Origin: RBG-16-34-14 sp963798865
GTDB lineage: Bacteria; Bacteroidota; Ignavibacteria; Ignavibacteriales; Ignavibacteriaceae
Direction of reading: 5' to 3'
NCBI GenBank assembly: GCA_963798865.1
Contig: CAWCVZ010000005.1
Coordinates: 62,001 to 126,000 of the forward strand
Length of the DNA stretch: 64,000 nt
Shown: positions 53,400 to 61,790 of the stretch, piece after piece
Position numbering within the stretch: the stretch's first letter is position 1
Layout: every line of letters starts with the position of its first letter
Made by a program: the position numbers and the translations under genes
Notes under the pieces: model-generated
Told to the model about the DNA's origin: nothing
The model's database searches: none
The model's input: only the letters and a program-made list of their open reading frames with translations

Positions 53400-55601
53400 G
53401 TGAGCAAAGAAGAAATACTTTCCGGTTCGGTTCAATATATTAAATCTGTTGGGCCAAAGCGTGCCGAAGCTTTTAATAAAATCGGAATAAAAACAATCAG
53501 AGACCTCCTTTATTATTTCCCTGCCAGGCATATAGACAGAACAAATATTCTTTCAGCTTCCAAAGCATACGGCTATGTTCTTAATGGATATGATGGAGAA
53601 TTAACCGTATTCGGGAAAGTTGTTGATAAAGAAAAACGCGGATTCAGAAAGAAAGAAATTCTTAAAGTTCAGTTTAGAGATCAATCCGGATTTTTTGAAT
53701 GCGTCTGGTTCCAGGGAGTAAAATTTTTTCTAAATGTATTTAATGAAGGTGATATATTTGCCATCTCGGGTAAACCCACGGTTTCGAAATACGGCAATCT
53801 TCAATTTGCTCATCCTGATTTTGACAGGATAAATGAGGATGAATCCCAGAGTTTTCTCAACACCGGAAAAATTATTCCTATCTATAAAATTCCAAAAGAA
53901 CTCCGTACAACCAACATAGGAGATTTTTCGCTTAGAAGAATAATTCATACTGCCGTTGAAAATTATCTTGAAAATATTCAGGAAAGTCTTCCGGCTGAAA
54001 TAATAAAAAATAATAATCTCCCTGGAATTAAAGATGCCCTGGCAAATTATCATTTCCCTCCCGATAAAGAAAACCTTACAGAAGCGAAACGAAGATTTAA
54101 ATTTGAAGAATTATTCTACCTGGAAATTTTAGTCGCATTGCGAAAAAAAAATTATAAATCAAATTTTAAAGGGAATTCTTTAAGCATTAAAACAACATTG
54201 GTTAAGGATTTCCTCAAGACTCTCCCATTTGAATTGACAAAAGCACAGTTAAAAGTTCTCTCGGAAATTAAAAAAGATATTATGTCCGGCACTCCAATGA
54301 ACAGACTTTTGCAGGGAGATGTTGGAAGCGGGAAAACTATTGTTGCATTAATTGCAATGCTTATTGCAGTTGATAATGGTTTCCAGGCAGCTATAATGGC
54401 GCCAACAGAAATTCTTGCTGATCAGCATGCAAAAAATATTTCTGACTTTATGATTAAACTGAAGGATTTTAATAAAAGAGAAATTAAGGTCAGTTTGCTT
54501 TTGGGTGGTCAGAAAAAATCTTTGCGGGAAAAAAATCTACAGGATATTGAACTTAAAGAAGCCGATATAATAGTTGGCACTCATGCTTTACTTGAAGAAA
54601 AAGTAAAGTTCGGAAATCTCGGTCTGATTGTAATAGATGAACAGCATCGTTTCGGAGTAGCTCAGCGCGGAAGATTGCACGAGAAAAGTTCTTCACCGCA
54701 TGTAATTGTGATGAGCGCAACTCCAATCCCGCGGACATTAACCATGACTGTTTACGGAGATCTCGATCTTTCCATTATAGATGAAATGCCTTTAAACCGG
54801 AAACCGGTTAAAACTATTTTAAGAAGTGAAGAGAAGCTTCCGGATATTTTAAAGTTTGTAAAAGATAAAACAAAGGAAGGTTACCAGAGCTTTATAGTTT
54901 ATCCGCTTGTTGATGAATCAGAAAAGCTGGAGTTGAAAGCAGCGATCACTTACTATGAAATGTTGAAAGCCACTTATTTAAAAGATCTGAAAGTTGGTTT
55001 GGTTCATGGAAAAATGAACTGGCAGGAAAAAGAAGAAGCTATGGTTCTTTTCAGAAAAAAAGAATTTGATGTTCTGATATCTACAACAGTTATTGAAGTT
55101 GGAATTGATATTCCCGATGCAAACATCATCCTCATTAATGATGCACATAGGTTTGGTCTTTCACAGCTTCACCAGCTTAGGGGCAGAGTTGGACGAGGAA
55201 ATAAACCTTCTTATTGCATTCTCGTAACTAAAGAAAATATTGCTAAAATAAGCGATAAAGCAAATAAAGAACTGGATTTTATGTCTTCATCTGAAATTGA
55301 AAAATATAAATCTGCTATAAGATTACAGTCAATGATAAAATATAATGATGGTTTTAAGATTGCAGAAATAGATTTAAAGCTTAGAGGTCCCGGAAATATT
55401 TTTGGACTAAATCAAAGCGGCTTTCCTGATTTTAAACATGCTGACATTGTTAATGACACAAAATTAATTCTGCAGGCGAAGGAGGAAGCTTTTAAATTAA
55501 TTGATGAAGATCCCGATCTTAACCTTCCGTCAAGTCAATTGATAAATAAAATTCTGAACGATTACTACTCCGATAACCTGAAGTATTCAGAGATTGCATA
55601 A
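53400..55601 (+). CDS. recG: ATP-dependent DNA helicase RecG
   Basis: It remodels stalled replication forks and Holliday junctions. 733 residues: an N-terminal wedge/OB domain (SVGPKRAEAFNKIGIKTIRDLLYYFPARH, VFGKVVDKEKRG), helicase motif I GDVGSGKTIVA, DEQH box VIDEQHRFGVAQR, SATPIPRTL, and the C-terminal motifs STTVIEVGIDIPDANI and QLRGRVGRG. The start is a GTG at 53400; the N-terminus is complete by family comparison. No neighbour is functionally linked. Confidence 0.96.
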   Translation: MSKEEILSGSVQYIKSVGPKRAEAFNKIGIKTIRDLLYYFPARHIDRTNILSASKAYGYVLNGYDGELTVFGKVVDKEKRGFRKKEILKVQFRDQSGFFECVWFQGVKFFLNVFNEGDIFAISGKPTVSKYGNLQFAHPDFDRINEDESQSFLNTGKIIPIYKIPKELRTTNIGDFSLRRIIHTAVENYLENIQESLPAEIIKNNNLPGIKDALANYHFPPDKENLTEAKRRFKFEELFYLEILVALRKKNYKSNFKGNSLSIKTTLVKDFLKTLPFELTKAQLKVLSEIKKDIMSGTPMNRLLQGDVGSGKTIVALIAMLIAVDNGFQAAIMAPTEILADQHAKNISDFMIKLKDFNKREIKVSLLLGGQKKSLREKNLQDIELKEADIIVGTHALLEEKVKFGNLGLIVIDEQHRFGVAQRGRLHEKSSSPHVIVMSATPIPRTLTMTVYGDLDLSIIDEMPLNRKPVKTILRSEEKLPDILKFVKDKTKEGYQSFIVYPLVDESEKLELKAAITYYEMLKATYLKDLKVGLVHGKMNWQEKEEAMVLFRKKEFDVLISTTVIEVGIDIPDANIILINDAHRFGLSQLHQLRGRVGRGNKPSYCILVTKENIAKISDKANKELDFMSSSEIEKYKSAIRLQSMIKYNDGFKIAEIDLKLRGPGNIFGLNQSGFPDFKHADIVNDTKLILQAKEEAFKLIDEDPDLNLPSSQLINKILNDYYSDNLKYSEIA

Positions 55602-55814
55602 AAAGATTTTCATGTAAATGTACTTCAGGATTTAAAACTTTCCCCGAACATGTCTCGAATCAAAAAAAATTTCCCGAAGCAAAAAAAATATTGACTTAGA
55701 AAATATTTTTATTGAAGTTTGTTGTGAAAAATATTTTAAAAGTTTTTTAAGTGTTCTTTAAAAGTTTTCATGAGAAGATGAGAAAAAAATTTTCAGGTAA
55801 CTAATAAAAACTTG

Positions 55815-55844
55815 TTGACTTATGTTTTTTAATAATTATATTTG
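55815..55844 (+). promoter_or_regulatory. Bacteroidota-type promoter of the ATP-grasp/GNAT/KamA operon
   Basis: TTGACT is followed by 16 bases and then TATATTTG, a perfect TAnnTTTG -7 element. It lies about 75 bases before the first ligase. The rest of the 320-base gap from 55602 is A/T-rich, with a second TTGACT near 55692 lacking a matching -7 box. I see no gene in it. Confidence 0.7.
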
Positions 55845-55921
55845 CAAAAAAAATTAAAGGAAAAATTATTTTATCGGACTTCTCTAACCTGTCTGAAGAC
55901 AAGACGGGTATCAGACTGAAT

Positions 55922-57004
55922 GTGGCATTAACATTCAATGTCAAACCTGAAAGTGAAACAACTTTCCCTGAAGACTTACCCTCTATTCCAAATTTAATCA
56001 GTGAAACAAACCAAAGTCATACACAATCCCAAAAAGCAGTTGATACTTTTGCAGAGTGGGACACCTGGGAAACTATCAATGCAGTTAAAACAGCGATAGA
56101 AAAATTTCATAATGTAACTTTGGTTGAAGCGGATGAGAATGCTTTTGAAAAATTAAAAGCTATCCGGCCCGATATTGTTTTTAATATTGCCGAAGGATTT
56201 AACGGCGTCAGCCGCGAAGCCCAGGTTCCGGCTATACTTGATATGCTGCAGATTCCTTATACAGGTTCAGATCCTTTAACACTTGCAACTTGTCTTGATA
56301 AAGCCAGAACAAAAGAGATTTTATCCTATCATAAAATTCCCAATGCAAAATTTTTGCTCATTGACAGGATTGAACAAACCGGAAATCTTTCTAGCTCGGG
56401 TAAATTTAATTATCCCTTGATGGTAAAACCTGTCTCGGAAGGATCAAGCAAAGGAATTTTTACTTCTTCGTTTGCAAAAAATTCATCCGATCTTATAAAA
56501 GAAGTAAAAAGAATACTTGAAGAATATAATCAACCGGCTTTAATCGAAGAGTTTTTGCCCGGAAGAGAATTTACTGCAGCTGTTATGGGAAATGGTGTTG
56601 AAGCTGAAGTTCTTCCAATAGTTGAGATTCAATACAATGATTTCCCGGAAGATTTCATCCCAATTTATTCTTATGAAGCAAAATGGATTTTAGATACAAA
56701 AGAAAATCCTCTTGAAGTATTCAGCTGTCCGGCAAAAATTGATAAGCACTTTGAGGAAAAAATAAAAGGTATTGTTTTGCAGACTTACAATGTTCTCCGT
56801 TGTAAGGATTGGAGCCGTATTGATATAAGACTGGATAAGAATGGAGAACCAAATATTATCGAAGTTAACCCGCTGCCGGGAATTCTTCCGGATCCTGAAG
56901 AGAATTCATGTTTCCCGAAAGCTGCAAGAGCGGCAGGATTGGATTATATAGCGATGATTAACAAAGTGTTATATGCGGCTGCTAAGAGAAATAAGTTATT
57001 ATGA
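55922..57004 (+). CDS. ATP-grasp ligase, D-alanine--D-alanine-ligase-like (first copy)
   Basis: A 360-residue carboxylate-amine ligase. The glycine-rich ATP loop is VKPVSEGSSKGIF, the hinge EEFLPGREFTAAV, and the metal site IDIRLDKNGEPNIIEVNPLPG. Conserved peptidoglycan Ddl has a different N-terminal substrate domain, so the substrates probably differ. The start is uncertain: 55922 is a GTG, and the frame stays open upstream (a CTG two codons earlier, no ATG). It leads an operon with a second ATP-grasp (ATGA overlap), a GNAT and a KamA, pointing to a small amide- or peptide-linked product. Confidence 0.85.
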   Translation: MALTFNVKPESETTFPEDLPSIPNLISETNQSHTQSQKAVDTFAEWDTWETINAVKTAIEKFHNVTLVEADENAFEKLKAIRPDIVFNIAEGFNGVSREAQVPAILDMLQIPYTGSDPLTLATCLDKARTKEILSYHKIPNAKFLLIDRIEQTGNLSSSGKFNYPLMVKPVSEGSSKGIFTSSFAKNSSDLIKEVKRILEEYNQPALIEEFLPGREFTAAVMGNGVEAEVLPIVEIQYNDFPEDFIPIYSYEAKWILDTKENPLEVFSCPAKIDKHFEEKIKGIVLQTYNVLRCKDWSRIDIRLDKNGEPNIIEVNPLPGILPDPEENSCFPKAARAAGLDYIAMINKVLYAAAKRNKLL

Positions 57005-58062
57005 AGACTGACAAAAAAATCCTGATTTGTTATAACTCGCCAGCAAGTATTTTTTCTGTTTACAATGGTAAACCTTCAGATACTAATCTTCCTTTAAATG
57101 ATCTTTCCGAAACAGGATTTCTTCAAAATATTAATAAGATTAAAAAACAGCTTCATAAATATTTCTCAACTGTTGAAACTCTTGCCGTTGACAGCAATGT
57201 TGAACGCATTGTTAATAAAATAAATAAAGTCTCACCCGATGCAATATTTAACTTTGTTGAATCAGTGGAAGGAATCTCATCTTTTGAATATTGTGCTGCC
57301 AGTATTTTTGAACTTTTAGGATTTGAATATACCGGCAATACACCTTTCTGCCTTGGTAATGCATTGAATAAAGAGAGAGCAAAAAATATCCTTCGCTCAT
57401 TTAAAATAAGAACTCCAAAATCTCTTGCCATAAATAAAAACCAGGGAATTCAATTAAAGAAATTTAATTTGAAATTTCCTGTTATATTAAAATTACTAAA
57501 TGAAGATGCGAGCATAGGCATTTCAGAATTCTCAGTTGTAAATAACCCGGAAGGATTAAAAAAACAATTTGATTTTCTTTTAGAAACATATAAGCAGGAT
57601 ATTATTGCCGAAGAATATATAGATGGTAGAGAATTGAATGTTGCAATCCTTGGGAATACAGTTCTTCCGGTTTCAGAAATAGATTTTACCGGTTTACCGG
57701 AAAATTTTCCAAAAATTGTAACTTATGACAGTAAGTGGATTGCCGATACTGTTTACTATGAAAACACAAAACCAAAATGCCCGGCTGAGCTGGACAAAAA
57801 ATTAAAAAAGAAAGTTACAACAATTGCACTCGAAGCTTTTAGTGCCCTGAGCTGCAGAGATTACGCACGGGTTGATATTAGAGTTGATAAATCCGGGAAG
57901 CCGTATGTAATAGAAGTTAATCCAAACCCGGATATCTCGGAAGATTCCGGCTTTGCAAGGGCAGCTGCTGCAAAAGGAATTAATTACCCGGAACTGCTAT
58001 TTACAATAGCAAACTATGCTATAAACAGAAAAAAGAATGATTCGAAAAGTAAAGCAAGCTGA
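57001..58062 (+). CDS. ATP-grasp ligase, D-alanine--D-alanine-ligase-like (second copy)
   Basis: 353 residues, a diverged paralogue of the preceding ligase. It shares ILKLLNEDASIGISEF (ATP loop), AEEYIDGRELNVAILG, and VDIRVDKSGKPYVIEVNPNPD with the metal-binding Glu/Asn. It lacks the LPG after EVNP seen in the first copy. Two similar ligases in tandem suggest two successive couplings or a heterodimer. It overlaps the ligase before it by four bases and the GNAT after it by 26 bases. Confidence 0.87.
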   Translation: MKTDKKILICYNSPASIFSVYNGKPSDTNLPLNDLSETGFLQNINKIKKQLHKYFSTVETLAVDSNVERIVNKINKVSPDAIFNFVESVEGISSFEYCAASIFELLGFEYTGNTPFCLGNALNKERAKNILRSFKIRTPKSLAINKNQGIQLKKFNLKFPVILKLLNEDASIGISEFSVVNNPEGLKKQFDFLLETYKQDIIAEEYIDGRELNVAILGNTVLPVSEIDFTGLPENFPKIVTYDSKWIADTVYYENTKPKCPAELDKKLKKKVTTIALEAFSALSCRDYARVDIRVDKSGKPYVIEVNPNPDISEDSGFARAAAAKGINYPELLFTIANYAINRKKNDSKSKAS

Positions 58063-58507
58063 TACGGAAAAGATTGAAAAGATTTTAAAAAAAATTCCTC
58101 AGTTTACTGAAAAAGAAATTGATGTTGCAATGGAGCTTGTAAATATATCTGCAAATAACCAGGCACAAACAGATTATAATACATTTGTGTTTGAAGAGAA
58201 CGGAAAAATTCTTGGCTATCATTGCACCGGAAGACGACCTCTTACTGATGCAGTGTTTGATTTGTACTGGATAATTGCCGATCCGGAATCAGAAATTAAA
58301 GGAATTGGCACAGAATTGGTTAAACATGCTGAACATTTTGTTAAAGAAAAAAGAGCAAGGTGGCTTCTTGCAGAAACTTCATCTAAAGAAAGCTACAGCA
58401 GAACAAGAAATTTTTATTTGAGAAATAGTTTCTCAATCGTTGCCGAGATAAATGATTTTTATTCGGCTGGCGACAACCTGATTGTTTTCGGGAAATATTT
58501 TAAGTAA
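58037..58507 (+). CDS. GNAT-family N-acetyltransferase
   Basis: 156 residues. The acetyl-CoA-binding motif A is SEIKGIGTELVKHAEHFVKE, preceded by AVFDLYWIIADPE and followed by RARWLLAETSSKESYSRTRNFY, a normal GNAT fold. In the known N-epsilon-acetyl-beta-lysine pathway a GNAT (AblB) acts after lysine 2,3-aminomutase; this protein is much shorter than AblB, so equivalence is not assured. Its position between the ligases and KamA argues for a shared pathway. Confidence 0.88.
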   Translation: MIRKVKQADTEKIEKILKKIPQFTEKEIDVAMELVNISANNQAQTDYNTFVFEENGKILGYHCTGRRPLTDAVFDLYWIIADPESEIKGIGTELVKHAEHFVKEKRARWLLAETSSKESYSRTRNFYLRNSFSIVAEINDFYSAGDNLIVFGKYFK

Positions 58508-58526
58508 AACAAACAAAAGGTTAGTC

Positions 58527-59723
58527 ATGGAACTGTGGCAGCAGATGATAAGAGACAGTGTGCATACTGTCGATCAGCTTGTGGAAAAATTCAATATAGA
58601 CCGGAAAGCGGCGGAAGATCTGGATGAATTTTTCCAGGCAAGGATCAACCCATATTACCTGAGCCTAATCCGTTACCCGGGTGATCCGATTTGGCTGCAA
58701 TGCGTACCCGATAAAGCTGAACTGGAAGACTTTGATGCAGAAGAAGATCCTTTAATGGAAGATGCAATGAGTCCCGTTCCAAATATTACTCACCGTTATC
58801 CGGACAGAGCTCTCTTTCTTGTTACAAGCCAGTGCGGGCTTTACTGCCGTTTCTGCACGAGAAAAAGAAAAGTCGGCGATTATGAAAAAATCTCAATGAA
58901 AGGTCTTGAAAGTGCTTTCGAGTATCTTGAAAAGCATACCGAGATTAGAGATGTTATTCTTTCGGGCGGTGATCCTTTAATGCTTACGGATACAATGCTT
59001 GAGAAAATTCTGAAAAGATTAAGAGAAATTCCTCATTTAGAAATAATAAGACTCGGAACAAAAATGCCTTGCGTCCTTCCGCATCGGATTACCGAAAGCC
59101 TTTGCGAAGTGATTAAGAAGTATCATCCCATTTATGTGAATACACACTTCAATCATCCCTGGGAAATAACCCCTGAAAGCAGCAGAGCGTGTGAAATGCT
59201 TGCAAACTCAGGTGTTCCGGTTGGGAACCAGATGGTTTTAATGAAAGGTGTAAATGATGATCCTGCAATAGTAAAAGAATTGCTGCAGAAATTATTGAAG
59301 ATAAGAGTCCGCCCTTATTATATGTATATGGCTGATGAAACAAAAGGTGCAAATCATTTCCGTACTTCAATTGAAACAGGTTTGAATATTATTGAAAACC
59401 TGCGCGGTCATACAAGCGGTCTTGCAATTCCGCATTTTGTAATTGATGCGCCCGGCGGCGGCGGTAAAATTCCAATCCTTCCAAACTATGTTCTTCACCA
59501 GGATGAGGATAGAATTATCCTTAGAAATTATCAGAATAAAACTTATGCTTATAAAAATTATAAGGATAAGCTTAATCCTCCCAAACCTAAACCGGAAAAA
59601 ATTGCTGCTGTAAAGAAGAACGGAACTAATGGTAAGAATGGCAATGGTAAGTCTAAACTAAAAGTTATAGATTTTACAAAAATTGAATTGCCTGTTCTTC
59701 AAATGGAAGAAGTGGAGAATTAA
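58527..59723 (+). CDS. KamA-family radical SAM aminomutase (398 residues)
   Basis: A second lysine-2,3-aminomutase-like enzyme. Cluster motif CGLYCRFC (CxxxCxxC), then DVILSGGDPLMLTDTMLEKI, IIRLGTKMPCVLPHRI, YVNTHFNHPWEIT, and the PLP-lysine region DAPGGGGKIPILPNY, which fits KamA proper better than the enzyme at 49760-51133 does. A low-complexity, Lys/Gly/Asn-rich linker and a 15-residue tail follow at about 350-398. The ATG at 58527 has AAAGG six bases upstream; an in-frame ATG 15 codons earlier lies inside the GNAT gene and is unlikely. Confidence 0.9.
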   Translation: MELWQQMIRDSVHTVDQLVEKFNIDRKAAEDLDEFFQARINPYYLSLIRYPGDPIWLQCVPDKAELEDFDAEEDPLMEDAMSPVPNITHRYPDRALFLVTSQCGLYCRFCTRKRKVGDYEKISMKGLESAFEYLEKHTEIRDVILSGGDPLMLTDTMLEKILKRLREIPHLEIIRLGTKMPCVLPHRITESLCEVIKKYHPIYVNTHFNHPWEITPESSRACEMLANSGVPVGNQMVLMKGVNDDPAIVKELLQKLLKIRVRPYYMYMADETKGANHFRTSIETGLNIIENLRGHTSGLAIPHFVIDAPGGGGKIPILPNYVLHQDEDRIILRNYQNKTYAYKNYKDKLNPPKPKPEKIAAVKKNGTNGKNGNGKSKLKVIDFTKIELPVLQMEEVEN

Positions 59724-59734
59724 TCCTTTTGTGT

Positions 59735-59758
59735 AGGAACTTGATTAATCAAGTTCCT
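59735..59758 (+). terminator. Perfect 24-base palindrome after the KamA operon
   Basis: AGGAACTTGATT is immediately followed by its exact complement, forming a hairpin of about ten pairs, eleven bases after the KamA stop. The trailing sequence is A/T-rich but lacks a long T run. It is probably the operon terminator. Confidence 0.6.
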
Positions 59759-59799
59759 ATATTATTGCAATATTTTTACAAGTAATCATTTCCAACCAA

Positions 59800-59850
59800 A
59801 ACCTGTCGTCCACCACGGCATAGCGTAGGTTGAAGCTTTAGCGAAGGAAG
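59800..59850. repeat. Possible degenerate intergenic repeat remnant
   Basis: This GC-richer patch carries CATAGCGTAGG and TTTAGCGAAGG separated by TTGAAGC, after CCACCACGG. The AGCG(A/T)AGG units look like a worn member of the structured repeats often seen between genes in related genomes. The assignment is by style only. Confidence 0.3.
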
Positions 59851-59896
59851 ATCATTTTCCTGGTTTCATTATCTCCAACATATCTTCTTCAAGGCT

Positions 59897-60361
59897 TTAT
59901 TGAGGTGATTCAACAATTCTTCCCAATTCAGAATTGTTTGCAAAGAAAATTATTGTTGGGACTAAATCTATTGCAAGATTTTTAATCTCATCCCTTTCGG
60001 TTTTCTTTTCTTCATTTACAGCAATGAGATTTATTTCTTTAGCAGGATAATTAATCTCATCTAATATTTTATAAAGATGCGGGACATGAATTCTGCTGTC
60101 ATCACACCAGCTTCCAAATACTAAAGTAATTTCAATGCCTTTCATTTTTTCTTTCAGCATTTCAATTGCTAAGGAATCAAATTTATAATTTTCATATTCA
60201 GGATTAAACCACCGGGCAAATACTGAATCAGAAAAAATTTCCCTCGTACAATTACCAATAAGCATCGGCTCTGAGGTTTCATCATCTTTAATTATTTTAT
60301 TTTTATCCTGAGAAAAGAGACTAACCGAGAAGAGTAATACCAGCCAAATGCAATATTTCAT
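59897..60361 (-). CDS. Secreted thioredoxin-fold protein with one active-site cysteine (possibly truncated)
   Basis: 154 residues. Signal peptide at 1-17, then a thioredoxin-like fold: ITLVFGSWCDDSRIHVPHLY, VNEEKKTERDE and VPTIIFF with the cis-proline. Only one cysteine stands where CxxC is usual, so it is unlikely to be an ordinary disulfide reductase. The frame stops at ESPQ, yet after the TAA at 59897-59899 it continues SLEEDMLEIMKPGK to another stop at 59852, the normal kind of ending for this family. A base change making AAA into TAA would explain this. It overlaps nadK by four bases. Confidence 0.75.
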   Translation of the reverse strand: MKYCIWLVLLFSVSLFSQDKNKIIKDDETSEPMLIGNCTREIFSDSVFARWFNPEYENYKFDSLAIEMLKEKMKGIEITLVFGSWCDDSRIHVPHLYKILDEINYPAKEINLIAVNEEKKTERDEIKNLAIDLVPTIIFFANNSELGRIVESPQ

Positions 60362-61278
60362 TTACCCGCTTTTTCCATATTCTTTCTTAAATCAATTCCC
60401 CAGAGAAGTTTGTTTCTCAAAGTTTCAAAGTAGCTTGTGAAAGATGTATGAACAAGCTTTAAAGGTCTTTTGCTTTTGGTAATTTTTATTTCAAGCGGAG
60501 GAGGAAAAGAAAATACCCGCTGCCCATCGCAATTAATATGTATTTCCTTATGCAATGAAGCGGCTTTAATAATTATTTCCTGGCTGCTGGGTAGTACAAT
60601 CGGTCTTACAGAAAGACTATGCGGCGAAACTGGTGAAAGTGTTATAACATCCGATTTAGGACTAACAATTGGTCCACCGACAGAAATCGAATAACCGGTT
60701 GAACCGGTAGGTGTGGCTATTATCAAACCATCTGCGGCAAAAGTTGTAACATATTCGCCGTCAACAGTAATTGTAAGCTCAATCATTTTTGGCCAGCCGC
60801 CTTTGTCAATCACTATATCATTAACTGCAAAAAGCTTCTCGACTTTATGACCAAGGCACTCTCCTTCAATCACCATTCTTTCTTCAATTGAATACTTGCC
60901 GTTTTTCAGTTCATCAATAAATTTCCCTAGTTGATCAACATTCGCATCAACCAAAAATCCAAGCTTGCCAAGATTAACACCAAAAACAGGTTTGTTATTT
61001 GAATGTGCGTGGAAAGCTGAAGCAAGCATAGTTCCGTCACCGCCGATAGAAATTATAACATCGCTTTTTTTACAGAGCTTATCTTCATCTAAAAATTTAT
61101 TTTCATTTATTTTTTCTGTTAATAATTTTCTATACCTGATTACATCATCGCTTAGCAGATAATCAAAACCGTTTTCTTTGAGCATTTTAATCAGATCAGA
61201 TATAACTGAAAAAACTTTCTCTTTAGTTGTGTTGGCAATTATACCGATAATCATGTTACTTTTTTTTTGTTTAGCCAT
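60358..61278 (-). CDS. nadK: NAD kinase
   Basis: It phosphorylates NAD to NADP. 306 residues: IGIIANTTKEKV at the N-terminus, the GGDGTMLASAFHAH motif with the catalytic Asp, GVNLGKLGFLVD, and ATPTGSTGYSISVGGPIV. An alternative start at the ATG at 61252-61254 (MIIGIIANTTK) fits the family N-terminus as well and is preceded by an A-rich stretch; no Shine-Dalgarno decides between them. Confidence 0.95.
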   Translation of the reverse strand: MAKQKKSNMIIGIIANTTKEKVFSVISDLIKMLKENGFDYLLSDDVIRYRKLLTEKINENKFLDEDKLCKKSDVIISIGGDGTMLASAFHAHSNNKPVFGVNLGKLGFLVDANVDQLGKFIDELKNGKYSIEERMVIEGECLGHKVEKLFAVNDIVIDKGGWPKMIELTITVDGEYVTTFAADGLIIATPTGSTGYSISVGGPIVSPKSDVITLSPVSPHSLSVRPIVLPSSQEIIIKAASLHKEIHINCDGQRVFSFPPPLEIKITKSKRPLKLVHTSFTSYFETLRNKLLWGIDLRKNMEKAGK

Positions 61279-61279
61279 A

Positions 61280-61365
61280 GGTTATTTGGTTACTCAGTTA
61301 ATGAGTTATTAGGTTATTGAGTTTCCTTTAACTTAATAACTCATTAACCTAATAGCGCTATAACA
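61280..61365. repeat. Period-8 inverted repeat between DUF1844 gene and nadK
   Basis: One arm reads GGTTATTT, GGTTACTC, AGTTAATG, AGTTATTA, GGTTATTG. The other, on the opposite strand, reads GTTAATGA, GTTATTAA, GTTAAAGG. The gap between the two minus-strand genes consists almost wholly of this element. Confidence 0.6.
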
Positions 61366-61368
61366 AAA

Positions 61369-61710
61369 TTAATCCTTTTTCCCCTCTTCCTTTTTTTCCT
61401 GAACTTTATCCTGTCCATCGCAGGCGGATTGCGATTTCTCCTTTTGATCTTTATTCACTTCATCAACATAATTCAACTTTAGTTCCCGTAAAACCTCATC
61501 AAGATATTTTTCCTCGTAAGAAGAAAGATTGCCTTTAGTTTTTATCTTAAGCATATCAAGAGTATCAATTGAGATTTTTGCAAGTTCAAGATTTCTTTCA
61601 ATTTTATCGCTAACAGGATGTTTAAGCTTACCCATTGCCATCATAGCAATCTGCTGGTTTTGCATTACGAGCTGCATAAAAAGCAATTCGTTTACATTTG
61701 ATGTTTCCAT
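61369..61710 (-). CDS. DUF1844 family protein
   Basis: 113 residues. The family core NELLFMQLVMQNQQIAMMAMGKLKHP and AKISIDTLDMLKIKTKGNLSSYEEKYL is clear; the C-terminal 30 residues are charged and low-complexity. It is probably a soluble helical protein. Function is unknown for the whole family. It lies alone between two period-7/8 repeat elements. Confidence 0.85.
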   Translation of the reverse strand: METSNVNELLFMQLVMQNQQIAMMAMGKLKHPVSDKIERNLELAKISIDTLDMLKIKTKGNLSSYEEKYLDEVLRELKLNYVDEVNKDQKEKSQSACDGQDKVQEKKEEGKKD

Positions 61711-61740
61711 TTTATTACTCCGAATTTTCTGATATCATCC

Positions 61741-61790
61741 GTTATGGTAATCAGTGACTGATAACTGATTATAAACTACCGATTACCGAT
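61741..61790. repeat. Period-7 inverted repeat downstream of the GT2 gene
   Basis: GGTAATC near the left end faces GATTACC at the right, with GATAACT, GATTATA, AACTACC, GATTACC, GATTTTC as successive 7-mers. It overlaps the last codons of the glycosyltransferase at 61776 (the IGNR stop region), much as the element at 43349 overlaps the end of queC. Confidence 0.5.

Noticed and set aside
55922..57004. Housekeeping D-alanine--D-alanine ligase (ddl)
   Set aside because: The N-terminal half differs from Ddl, a paralogue follows directly, and the operon partners are GNAT and KamA rather than mur genes.
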